This document shows positions 1 through 5,716 of a stretch of DNA of 8,623 nt, one piece after another; within the stretch, counting starts at the first letter, position 1, and the number at the start of each line of letters is the position of its first letter. This DNA comes from Spirochaetaceae bacterium (GTDB lineage: Bacteria; Spirochaetota; Spirochaetia; Treponematales; Breznakiellaceae). The notes beneath the pieces are model-generated. The model was not told the origin of the DNA, did no database searches, and saw only the letters and a program-made list of their open reading frames with translations. The stretch is from positions 1-8,623 of the forward strand of contig JAISQV010000171.1 in assembly GCA_031273985.1 (NCBI GenBank), in the 5' to 3' direction. Position numbers and translations under genes: made by a program.

Positions 1-200
1 CTTCCATTCAGGAATTCTAAGTTTTTGCCGGTATCTACGCCTCGGTAAAGTAACAAGGGGTTCTGTAGATGACCGCGAAAGCGGTCTCGACCGGGAAGAA
101 ATATGGGGGGCACCTCCGGGGGGCCCCATATTTTCCCGGCTGACAGGACCCCCGGTAATTTTTTAAGGCGTCCTGTCATGTTAAACTTAGAATTCCTGAA
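1..200 (+). repeat. Structured dispersed repeat with terminal inverted repeats; possible ncRNA or MITE-like element
   Basis: The ends are a perfect 18-bp inverted repeat (ttcaggaattctaagttt at 7-24, its complement at 183-200). Inside, four more stems can be drawn: 33-38 with 65-70 (plus 40-43 with 57-60), 71-76 with 81-86 closing a GAAA tetraloop, 91-108 with 124-139 with a small bulge, and a perfect 9-bp stem 141-149 with 170-178. Almost the whole segment is therefore paired as a multibranched fold. The GNRA loop appears only when read on the plus strand, which favours that sense if it is transcribed. No ORF fits. The first 43 bases recur at the right end of the window, so it belongs to a multi-copy family. 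Terminal inverted repeats suggest a non-autonomous mobile element; the elaborate interior suggests an RNA. I do not recognise a known family. Confidence 0.6.
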
Positions 201-215
201 GTTAAAATATTTTTC

Positions 216-244
216 TTGCCCGGCGGGAATTCACCCTGTATCAT
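216..244 (+). promoter_or_regulatory. Possible sigma70-type promoter for the URO-D methyltransferase gene
   Basis: A ttgccc -35-like hexamer (216-221) and a tatcat -10-like hexamer (239-244) are separated by 17 bp. This would start transcription near 251, leaving a leader of about 55 nt before the ATG at 306. The match is moderate and the call rests on spacing alone. Confidence 0.35.
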
Positions 245-305
245 GAAATTTCGCTGCCGCACCCGCCTTGGGGGAGCGCGGAAAAATGTATGCAGGAGGA
301 ATTTT

Positions 306-1313
306 ATGCCAAGTTTATCGCCAAAAGAAAATTATCTGCGGGCCCTGCGCCACGAAGATACCGAGTATGTGCCAATCATGGCCTTCGGGCCCGGCGGGGA
401 CGCATCGTGGGTCGGCGTCCTGAATCCCATTGAAAAAGGCCAGCAGGCTTACGGGATGAAGGACGGCTACGGGGTTCCTTATTCCCTGAGCCCCGCCGCC
501 GCAGGGGGGATGATTCCCACGCCGGGGGTCTTCCTGCTTAAAGATGTTACCCGCTGGAAGAAGGACGTTACCTTTCCCAGCGTGAAGGATATCGACTGGC
601 AGAAACTCAAGGATACGGAGTATGCCATGTTCGGCTTCGATCCGGACAAGATCGCCACGGGCTTTCTTGCCGGGACGGGCATCTGGGAGCGGCTGGCTTC
701 GCTCATGGGCTTTGAAGAGGCGATGATCGCCATGATGGAGGAACCCGAAGCCTGTTATGATTTTTTCAGCGCCGTAACGGACATCAGGATACAGGAAGCT
801 GAAATAGCCGCGACAGTATACCACACCGATTCTTATGTCAATTTTGACGACATCGCCACGGAGCGGCAGCTTTTCATGTCGCCTGAGACCTACCGGAAGC
901 TCATAAAGCCCCACCACAAGAGGCTCAACGACGCGATCAAGAATTTGGGGATGATCCCGGTCCAGCATACCTGCGGTCATGCGGAACTCTGTATTGAGGA
1001 CTATATCGAAACCGGCGCGGCGGCCTGGAATGCCGTGCAGGCATCGAATGATGTGGCGGGGCTTCTGGACAAATACGGCAGCCAGATCTGTCTGGAAGGC
1101 TGCTACGATTCGACGGGCAAGCCTGGCCGGCCCGACGCCACGGTGGAGGAGGTGGTTGGCGAGGTGGAACGCTGTTTCCGTGAGTATGGCAAAAGGAAAG
1201 GCTTCATCTTCATGGGCGCCCTGGTTGCCCGGGAAGGGGAAGACGAAACCAGCAAAAAAAATGCCGCAATGATGGAGGCGGCCCACCGCTGCCGCAACGC
1301 CCTTGCGAAGTAA
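306..1313 (+). CDS. Uroporphyrinogen decarboxylase (URO-D) family protein, MtaA/CmuA-like zinc methyltransferase
   Basis: A 335-residue protein of the URO-D superfamily. The motif VQHTCGHAE (H221, C223) followed by C266 in LEGCYDS fits the His-x-Cys...Cys zinc site of corrinoid-dependent methyltransferases such as MtaA and MtbA, rather than heme-pathway HemE. Such enzymes move methyl groups between a corrinoid protein and a thiol or folate acceptor in the cytoplasm, often during use of methylated compounds. The start at 306 is chosen because a strong AGGAGGA (294-300) lies 5 nt upstream; the same frame opens further upstream at a TTG (216), but that extension overlaps the likely promoter and looks non-coding. 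It is solitary here: no corrinoid-binding protein or substrate-specific methyltransferase is adjacent, so the substrate cannot be named. A 7-bp hairpin without a T-tract follows the gene. Confidence 0.82.
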   Translation: MPSLSPKENYLRALRHEDTEYVPIMAFGPGGDASWVGVLNPIEKGQQAYGMKDGYGVPYSLSPAAAGGMIPTPGVFLLKDVTRWKKDVTFPSVKDIDWQKLKDTEYAMFGFDPDKIATGFLAGTGIWERLASLMGFEEAMIAMMEEPEACYDFFSAVTDIRIQEAEIAATVYHTDSYVNFDDIATERQLFMSPETYRKLIKPHHKRLNDAIKNLGMIPVQHTCGHAELCIEDYIETGAAAWNAVQASNDVAGLLDKYGSQICLEGCYDSTGKPGRPDATVEEVVGEVERCFREYGKRKGFIFMGALVAREGEDETSKKNAAMMEAAHRCRNALAK

Positions 1314-1354
1314 GGGCTAAAGTCTCGGGTAGTACCTATAAAGAAGGCCGGTAC

Positions 1355-1380
1355 CGCCGGAAAGTGATTGCTCTCCGGCG
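1355..1380 (+). other. Intergenic hairpin downstream of the URO-D gene
   Basis: The 7-bp inverted repeat cgccgga (1355-1361) and tccggcg (1374-1380) lies 41 bp past the stop codon. No T-run follows, so it is not a convincing intrinsic terminator. It could protect the mRNA 3' end or separate the gene from the toxin promoter. Confidence 0.3.
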
Positions 1381-1426
1381 ATGCCGCAAAATCAGCCTCT
1401 TGCCCGGAAACGGAAAAATATTCCCA

Positions 1427-1455
1427 TTGACACAAGTAAGCCAATGGCTTATATT
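1427..1455 (+). promoter_or_regulatory. Strong promoter of the higB-higA operon with internal palindromic operator
   Basis: A consensus ttgaca -35 box (1427-1432) and a tatatt -10 box (1450-1455) are spaced by exactly 17 bp. A 15-bp palindrome, taagcca-a-tggctta (1437-1451), fills most of the spacer and reaches into the -10 box. This is a good place for autorepression by the HTH antitoxin, a known behaviour of higBA loci. The predicted start site (about 1461-1463) coincides with the toxin ATG. Confidence 0.72.
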
Positions 1456-1460
1456 TAGCT

Positions 1461-1829
1461 ATGGAACCGCAAAGGCCAATAACGGTCATTGAAACACCTT
1501 CTTTCATCAGAGATGCGAAGAAACTGCTTGATCGGGACGAGCGGGAGGCGCTGGTTCATTTTCTGGCTTACTCGCCTGCTTTGGGGAATCTAATCAAAGA
1601 TACGGGCGGTGTTAGAAAAATACGGTGGGCGCGCGAAGGAGAAGGTAAAAGCGGCGGTTACCGGGTTATTTATTTTTTTCATTCAATGGAGACGCCATTG
1701 TTTTTACTGAATATATTTGCCAAGAATGAAAAAGAAAATATCAGCCCGCAAGAACGAAAGGAACTTAAAAAGCTAACGGCTGTCCTAGTGGAAAGTTATA
1801 AATCCGCAGGGGGGAAAAATGAGTGGTAA
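1461..1829 (+). CDS. higB: HigB-2-like (RelE/ParE superfamily) toxin of a type II toxin-antitoxin pair
   Basis: A 122-residue protein that matches the HigB-2 branch of the RelE superfamily, whose members cleave mRNA on the ribosome. The family core is visible from GGVRKIRWA (49-57) through GEGKSGGYRVIYFF (60-73), then LLNIFAKNE (82-90), much like the Vibrio cholerae HigB-2 pattern as I remember it. The length is normal and nothing looks broken. It precedes the antitoxin gene and overlaps it by 11 bp, the reversed order typical of higBA. The ATG at 1461 has no Shine-Dalgarno sequence and sits at the predicted transcription start, so the message may be leaderless. The family is clear; the exact cleavage activity is inferred from homology. 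Confidence 0.85.
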   Translation: MEPQRPITVIETPSFIRDAKKLLDRDEREALVHFLAYSPALGNLIKDTGGVRKIRWAREGEGKSGGYRVIYFFHSMETPLFLLNIFAKNEKENISPQERKELKKLTAVLVESYKSAGGKNEW

Positions 1830-2106
1830 ACGTATTATTGAGAGCATGAAGGAAGCCATAGCCCTTTCCCGGGGCGAAATACCAGAGGGCGCATATAAGA
1901 TACATATTCCCGAAAAAATTGATGTAAAGGCAATCCGGGAGCGGACGGGGCTTTCACAGGCATCTTTTGCCTGCCGGTTTGGGCTCTCGCTGTACACGCT
2001 GCGGAACTGGGAGCAGGGAAAACGGCAGCCCGATCCGGCAGCGCGCGCCTACCTGAAAGTAATTGAAAAAGCGCCTGATGTTATCGCTAAAGTATTGATT
2101 GGCTAG
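1819..2106 (+). CDS. higA: HigA/NadS-like helix-turn-helix antitoxin
   Basis: A 95-residue DNA-binding antitoxin. Residues about 36-66 form a Cro/C1-type (XRE) helix-turn-helix: VKAIRERTGLSQASFACRFG followed by LYTLRNWEQGKR, the usual end of this fold in HigA/NadS proteins. The N-terminal about 30 residues, including the stretch GEIPEGAYKIHIPE, are the expected toxin-neutralising part. The gene starts inside the toxin gene (11-bp overlap) and has a purine-rich ribosome site (caggggggaaaa) just before its ATG, so it has better initiation signals than the toxin. It probably binds the palindrome at 1437-1451 to repress its own operon. Family assignment is firm; the operator is inferred. Confidence 0.86.
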   Translation: MSGKRIIESMKEAIALSRGEIPEGAYKIHIPEKIDVKAIRERTGLSQASFACRFGLSLYTLRNWEQGKRQPDPAARAYLKVIEKAPDVIAKVLIG

Positions 2107-2233
2107 CCGCACCCGCGATCTTTTGATAGGCCATGCCTCAGACCCCCGAACAGGCTTTCTTCGCGCCCCTATTCCGAAACTCACTCTTCGGCCCTTGAGT
2201 AGCCGCAGGGGCTGTGGACGGGTAAAATAATGC

Positions 2234-2269
2234 TTGAATTCCGCTCATTATTAGGGTATTATGTATACC
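2234..2269 (+). promoter_or_regulatory. Promoter and putative operator of the phd-like antitoxin gene
   Basis: A ttgaat -35 box (2234-2239) and a tattat -10 box (2257-2262) are 17 bp apart. The inverted repeat ggtat (2255-2259) and atacc (2265-2269) covers the -10 box and the gtatac core. This position suits binding by a Phd/YefM repressor, which classically autoregulates. The start site would be near 2269, about 29 nt before the ATG. Confidence 0.6.
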
Positions 2270-2297
2270 GTAAAATGATCCGTTTAAGGAGCGCTGT

Positions 2298-2564
2298 ATG
2301 AGCCCGGTGATACGCCCTTCGAGCGAACTGCGAAAGAATTACAATGCCATTGCAGAGATATGCCGGACCCGGAAGGCGCCCGTTTTTCTGACAAAGAACG
2401 GCGAAGGTGATACCGTTATCATGGATATGGAGACCTATAGCCGCCGTGAAGAGGACCTGGCCGCCAGGATTGCGCGGCGGTCCGGCGTGCGGGATTATAC
2501 GGTTGAAGAATTCAGGCAAAATATGCTGAAGGCCATTGAGCGGGGCGCGGCAAAAACCGAATGA
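2298..2564 (+). CDS. Phd/YefM-family antitoxin
   Basis: An 88-residue protein with the Phd/YefM layout. The N-terminal DNA-binding and dimerisation half contains SSELRKNYNAIAEICR and then PVFLTKNGEGDTVIMDMETYSR (residues about 27-49), the hallmark strand-turn-strand and helix of the family. The acidic-basic C-terminal tail is the part that normally wraps around a RelE/YoeB/Doc toxin. An aagga ribosome site (2286-2290) lies 7 nt before the ATG. Its stop overlaps the ATG of a toxin remnant (ATGA), showing that it once headed a two-gene operon. With the toxin lost it is an orphan antitoxin that may still repress its own promoter. Confidence 0.85.
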   Translation: MSPVIRPSSELRKNYNAIAEICRTRKAPVFLTKNGEGDTVIMDMETYSRREEDLAARIARRSGVRDYTVEEFRQNMLKAIERGAAKTE

Positions 2565-2617
2565 CCAAGTACCGGGTCCTTGTTGCGCCCCAGGGCCCGG
2601 CTAAACTTGACCCATAA
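2561..2617 (+). pseudogene. Remnant of a RelE/ParE-type toxin gene (18 codons left)
   Basis: The reading frame MTKYRVLVAPQGPAKLDP starts at an ATG overlapping the antitoxin stop (ATGA) and ends at a TAA after 18 codons. The opening resembles the first beta strand of RelE/ParE toxins (KYRVLV-P-A), which are normally about 85-100 residues. The two other forward frames past this point show no continuation of the family, so the remainder appears deleted rather than frameshifted. A dispersed repeat starts 18 bp beyond the stop. The stub is far too short to be toxic. Confidence 0.6.
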
Positions 2618-2634
2618 ATACGAATGAAGATTTA

Positions 2635-2797
2635 TAACCACGTTGCGACAAAGGAAGAAGGGTTAGCGGGCAACCCTCCTCCGTTGCGGTTTAAGGAAAA
2701 GTAGAGGCGCAGAAGGCACACAAAGGGGGAAGAAAAGTAGAAGTCCATCAGGCGCTTTTCTTGTCTTCCTTCGTGTCCTTAGTGCCCTTCGTGGTTA
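2635..2797. repeat. Degenerate dispersed repeat with terminal inverted repeats (AACCACG / AACCGCAGAGG type)
   Basis: The segment begins taaccacg (2635-2642) and ends with its exact complement cgtggtta (2790-2797). Inside, an imperfect hairpin pairs 2711-2737 with 2755-2783, including a perfect 7-bp core agaaaag/cttttct around a short loop. Purine-rich words such as gaggcgcagaaggcac on one side and the complement of cacgaaggaag on the other resemble a widespread bacterial intergenic repeat built from aaccacgaagg-like units (from memory, not searched). It is non-coding and probably immobile by itself. Confidence 0.5.
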
Positions 2798-2822
2798 AAT
2801 TTCCCTATTTTTTGAAACCCCG

Positions 2823-2985
2823 CGTAGCACGAGTTATAAAAAATAGCCCGACCTTTTGCGGGGACCGGGCGTTGGCAGATGAGGCCACAACGCCGCATCA
2901 TCAAGTGGCGATCCCCTTCCAGAGACATTTTCATTATCGTGTACTTCGGGGGATTGCCAATGGGTGAAAGCCCGGAAATGCTACG
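2823..2985 (-). other. Intergenic region of nested inverted repeats downstream of the liv operon
   Basis: The 7-bp pair cgtagca (2823-2829) and tgctacg (2979-2985) encloses further pairs: tggcgatcccc (about 2905-2915) with ggggattgcca (about 2950-2960; one wobble), cgttg with caacg, and the terminator stem described separately. No convincing gene lies here. It would form the 3' untranslated end of the liv transcript if that reaches the terminator at 2834-2870, or a small RNA. It is also likely to be a dispersed repeat. Confidence 0.35.
2834..2870 (-). terminator. Intrinsic terminator on the minus strand, probable end of the liv transcript
   Basis: Read on the minus strand, gcccggtc (2870-2863) pairs with ggtcgggc (2854-2847) as 8 bp with two G-U pairs. 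It is followed at once by a T-rich run, tattttttat. This is the first classical stem plus T-run met after livF, about 270 nt past its stop codon. Confidence 0.6.
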
Positions 2986-2998
2986 GCCCGCCAGGTCT

Positions 2999-3110
2999 GC
3001 CCGCCAGAGGCGGGCCTTGCGCAAGGGATAGAAGCGGAAATCTTTTTTGCCCCTTTACGGGGCAAAAAAATTGGAGCGGATAGCCCGGTTTGCGGTGCTT
3101 GCGCCGCAAA
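2999..3110. repeat. Cluster of short hairpins between livF and the terminator
   Basis: Consecutive inverted repeats: gcccgcc-aga-ggcgggc (2999-3015), the 12-bp palindrome ccttgcgcaagg (3015-3026), an 11-bp stem ttttttgcccc/ggggcaaaaaa (3043-3053 with 3059-3069), and tttgcgg/ccgcaaa (3089-3095 with 3104-3110). The third is flanked on both sides by agcgga. The T-run precedes and the A-run follows that stem on both strands, so it is not a normal terminator. This looks like a REP-type repeat rather than a gene. Confidence 0.4.
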
Positions 3111-3142
3111 TGCGCCCTTATTCCGAATTGAAGTAAGCTCTC

Positions 3143-3883
3143 TCAGCCCCCCAGGTAGGCTTTCTTTACGTCCGGGTCCAGGGCCAGGTCTGCGGTGCTT
3201 CCGCCGCCTATGATTTCCCCGTTGCGCAGCACGTAGCCCCGGCTGGCGAAGTCCAGCGCGACCCGGGCGTTCTGCTCCACCACAAGGATCGTCATCCGCT
3301 TTACAAAGTTGAGCTGTTTTAAGGCGCGGAACATTTCCTGCATCAGTTTGGGGGCGAGGCCCATGCTGGGTTCGTCCAGCATGATGAATTCGCTGCCCGT
3401 CATCAGGGCGCGGCCCACCGCAAGCATTTGCTGTTCCCCCCCGGAGAGCAGTTCCCCCCGCTGTTTGCGCCGGTCCCGGAGCCGGGGGAACAGTTCAAAG
3501 ACCAGTTCCTCAATTTCGCCGGTGATGGCTTCGCGGTTGATGTCCTTCCGGTGGGGAAAGGCGGCGATTTTCAGGTTTTCCTCCACCGTAAGGTTGCCGA
3601 AGATGTGCCGGCCTTCGGGGACCAGGGCCATCATCTTGTTCTGGATCAACGTGTGGGGCTCGGTTTTAAGTATGCTCTGCCCCTCGTAGAGTATGTCCCC
3701 GGAAGTTACCGCCGGCGCTTCGGGCCGGGGAAGCCGGGCCAGGGCCAGCAGGGTGGAGGTTTTTCCCGCGCCGTTGGCGCCTATGAGAGTAACAATCTCC
3801 CCCCGGTCGACAGTAAAACTGATCCCGTGGAGGGCCTCGATGCTCCCGTAGGAGACCCGCAGATCCCTGACTTCAAGCAGCAT
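3143..3883 (-). CDS. livF: Branched-chain amino acid ABC transporter ATP-binding protein LivF
   Basis: A 246-residue ABC ATPase, the last gene of the operon. Visible motifs are Walker A GANGAGKT (35-42), the family-typical VPEGRHIF (88-95), signature LSGGEQQ (146-152), Walker B FIMLDEPS (166-173) and VEQNA (202-206) where many ABC proteins have the switch histidine; that substitution is normal in LivF. Together with LivG it hydrolyses ATP at the inner face of the membrane to drive uptake through LivH-LivM. Its ATG overlaps the livG stop by one base (TGATG), implying coupled translation. Length and C-terminus (KKAYLGG) are standard. Confidence 0.95.
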   Translation of the reverse strand: MLLEVRDLRVSYGSIEALHGISFTVDRGEIVTLIGANGAGKTSTLLALARLPRPEAPAVTSGDILYEGQSILKTEPHTLIQNKMMALVPEGRHIFGNLTVEENLKIAAFPHRKDINREAITGEIEELVFELFPRLRDRRKQRGELLSGGEQQMLAVGRALMTGSEFIMLDEPSMGLAPKLMQEMFRALKQLNFVKRMTILVVEQNARVALDFASRGYVLRNGEIIGGGSTADLALDPDVKKAYLGG

Positions 3884-4653
3884 CAGAGGCTCCCGTCCCC
3901 CAGGTAGGCCTTGATCACCTCCGGGTCGGACTGTATCTCCTCGGGACTCCCCCGCGCTATCTCCCTGCCAAAATCGATGACAGAAATAGTGCGGCAGAGC
4001 TTCATGATCACTTCCATTTGGTGTTCTATCATCCAGATGGTGAGGCCGAATTCTTCATGAATCCAGTTGATGTAATCAATGAGCCGGACTATGTCGGCGG
4101 TGCTCAGCCCCGCGGCGGGCTCGTCCAGCATGAGGAGCTGCGGTTTCAGGGAAAGGGCCCGCACAATTTCTACCCGCCGCTGTATCCCGTAGGGGAGGTT
4201 CTTGGGATACTCCCCGGCCAGATCGGAAAGATGGAAATGCTCCAGCAATTCCTCCGCGTTCTCCCGTATTTCCCGCTCCCGCTCCCGGTAGCGCCTTGTC
4301 CCCAAAAAGGCGTCCGCCGCATTGTAGCCCAGGTGGTAGTGCTGGGCGATGCGGATATTGTCCAGCACCGTCATTTCCGGCCAAAGCCTGATATTCTGGA
4401 AGGTGCGCCCAATCTTGAGGGCCGCAATCTCGTGGGGTTTCCGGTTGTTGAGCCTCACGCCGCCCACAAGAATATCGCCCTCCGTGGGAATGTAGAAGCC
4501 CGACACCAGGTTGAACACCGTCGTCTTTCCCGCCCCGTTGGGCCCGATAAGGCCGGCCACCTCCCCCTGTTCCAGGGTCATGTTAAGGTCCGACAGGGCC
4601 TGGAGCCCGCCGAAACGGTGGGACAGGCCCCGGATTTCCACATAAGAGCCCAT
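3883..4653 (-). CDS. livG: Branched-chain amino acid ABC transporter ATP-binding protein LivG
   Basis: A 256-residue ABC ATPase. Motifs in order: Walker A GPNGAGKT (37-44), Q-loop glutamine Q86 in GRTFQNIRL, the LivG-type signature LPYGIQRR (153-160), Walker B LLMLDEPA (173-180) and switch histidine H211 in MIEHQ. The insert around residues 105-135, rich in Arg and Glu, is normal for LivG. The start is the ATG at 4653, overlapping the livM stop by one base (TGATG). The same frame stays open upstream to 5169, but that part is antisense-like noise over livM in another frame and has no ABC homology. It pairs with LivF as the second half of the ATPase dimer. Confidence 0.95.
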   Translation of the reverse strand: MGSYVEIRGLSHRFGGLQALSDLNMTLEQGEVAGLIGPNGAGKTTVFNLVSGFYIPTEGDILVGGVRLNNRKPHEIAALKIGRTFQNIRLWPEMTVLDNIRIAQHYHLGYNAADAFLGTRRYREREREIRENAEELLEHFHLSDLAGEYPKNLPYGIQRRVEIVRALSLKPQLLMLDEPAAGLSTADIVRLIDYINWIHEEFGLTIWMIEHQMEVIMKLCRTISVIDFGREIARGSPEEIQSDPEVIKAYLGDGSL

Positions 4654-5708
4654 CAGCCCTCCCCCCCGCGCCGGTTCCGCCTTGGCAGGAGGCGCTTCTT
4701 CAACAAGGCGGCAACTTCCGGCAGCTCCCGGTTGCCCATGATCCCCTCCGGGCGGAACTGCATCAGCAGAATCAGGAACAGCGGGATAAAGACCCACTTG
4801 AGTATTTGCAGGGGCCGCATCAATTCCAGGAGAAAGGTGAACAGCACGGCGGAGAGCACCGAGCCCGACAGGGAGCCCATGCCGCCCAGGTAGACCATCA
4901 CCATACCCTCCGTGGATTTCATGATATTGAAGGAGCCGGGGTTGATAAAGCCGAGCTGGTGGGCAAAGAGCCCCCCCGCCACCCCCGCCAGGCCCGATGA
5001 AAACATAAAGGCCAGGAGCTTCATCCTGTTGGTGTTGACGCTCATGATCTCCGCCGAAATCTCGTCGTAGCGGATGGCGGAGATACCCTTGCCCAGCACG
5101 GAGCCCATGAGCCGCTTGATGGCGGTAACGCAGATCACCGTCATCACCAGCACCCAGACCAGCATCCATGGCAGGGGGAAGAGGCTGTTCATGCCGAAGA
5201 TCGTCGCCTTCATCCCCATGAGCCCCCGGCTTGCCCCCACGGCTTCCAGATTGTTAATCGCCGTAAGGATGATAAAATTCGCCGCCACCGTGATAATGGC
5301 AAGGTAGTCGTCCCTGGTCTTGAAGGAGGGAATCGCCACAAGCAGCCCCGCCAGGGCCGCCGCGACGCCGCCCGCAAAAAGCACCAGGGGGAACACAAAC
5401 ACCGCGCTCCAGGGCGGCAGCAAGGCCGCGCCGGTAAACCTATTTTCCGTAAAGAGAATCAGGGACAGCACCGAAGAAACATAGGCCCCCACCGCCATAA
5501 ACCCGGCGTGGCCGCAGGAAAATTCCCCCATGTAACCGTTCACGATATTGAGGCTAGCCGCGAAAATAATGTTGATCCCTATGGACATAATCACGCTCTG
5601 AATGTACTGGTTAAAGACCCCCAGCGCGGAAAGCGCCGCGATCAAAACCAAAAACACCCCCAGGGCAATGGTAGCAATGGTAACAATAGTGTGTCTTCCC
5701 GCCGGCAT
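4653..5708 (-). CDS. livM: Branched-chain amino acid ABC transporter permease LivM
   Basis: A 351-residue integral membrane protein with many hydrophobic segments, beginning with one at about residues 8-31. Family marks are CGHAGFMAVGAY (65-76), SRGLMGM (160-166), the cytoplasmic loop GKGISAIRYDEISAE (206-220) that contacts the ATPases, GGMGSLSG (275-282) and the closing FRPEG (318-322). It forms the translocation channel with LivH. The start at 5708 is preceded by AGGAGAG, which overlaps the livH stop codon; only 8 bp separate the genes. The C-terminus is a basic tail (LLKKRLLPRRNRR) expected in the cytoplasm. Confidence 0.94.
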   Translation of the reverse strand: MPAGRHTIVTIATIALGVFLVLIAALSALGVFNQYIQSVIMSIGINIIFAASLNIVNGYMGEFSCGHAGFMAVGAYVSSVLSLILFTENRFTGAALLPPWSAVFVFPLVLFAGGVAAALAGLLVAIPSFKTRDDYLAIITVAANFIILTAINNLEAVGASRGLMGMKATIFGMNSLFPLPWMLVWVLVMTVICVTAIKRLMGSVLGKGISAIRYDEISAEIMSVNTNRMKLLAFMFSSGLAGVAGGLFAHQLGFINPGSFNIMKSTEGMVMVYLGGMGSLSGSVLSAVLFTFLLELMRPLQILKWVFIPLFLILLMQFRPEGIMGNRELPEVAALLKKRLLPRRNRRGGEG

Positions 5709-5716
5709 GGCCTCTC

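Noticed and set aside
216..305. N-terminal extension of the URO-D protein from an upstream TTG
   Set aside because: The extension covers the likely promoter, is not family-like, and a strong AGGAGGA lies just before the ATG at 306.
1..305. Cobalamin or other known riboswitch ahead of the methyltransferase
   Set aside because: No recognisable riboswitch core such as a B12 box was seen, and the inverted-repeat ends recur elsewhere in the window.
315..1286. Long minus-strand open frame opposite the URO-D gene
   Set aside because: It is an antisense shadow of a clearly coding gene in high-GC DNA and shows no family features.
2779..3024. An 81-codon minus-strand open frame in the repeat-rich intergenic region
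   Set aside because: It runs through the terminator and several inverted repeats, has no visible ribosome site or recognisable domain, and its sequence is explained by the repeats.
3043..3069. Hairpin taken at first as the liv operon terminator
   Set aside because: The T-run is on the 5' side and the A-run on the 3' side on both strands, so the transcript would not end in U.
3743..3763. LivF lacking the usual switch histidine as a defect
   Set aside because: VEQNA at this place is typical of LivF proteins, so it is a family trait and not a lesion.
4654..5169. Upstream extension of the livG reading frame
   Set aside because: It overlaps livM in another frame, has no ABC-protein similarity, and the TGATG junction at 4653 gives a standard-length LivG.
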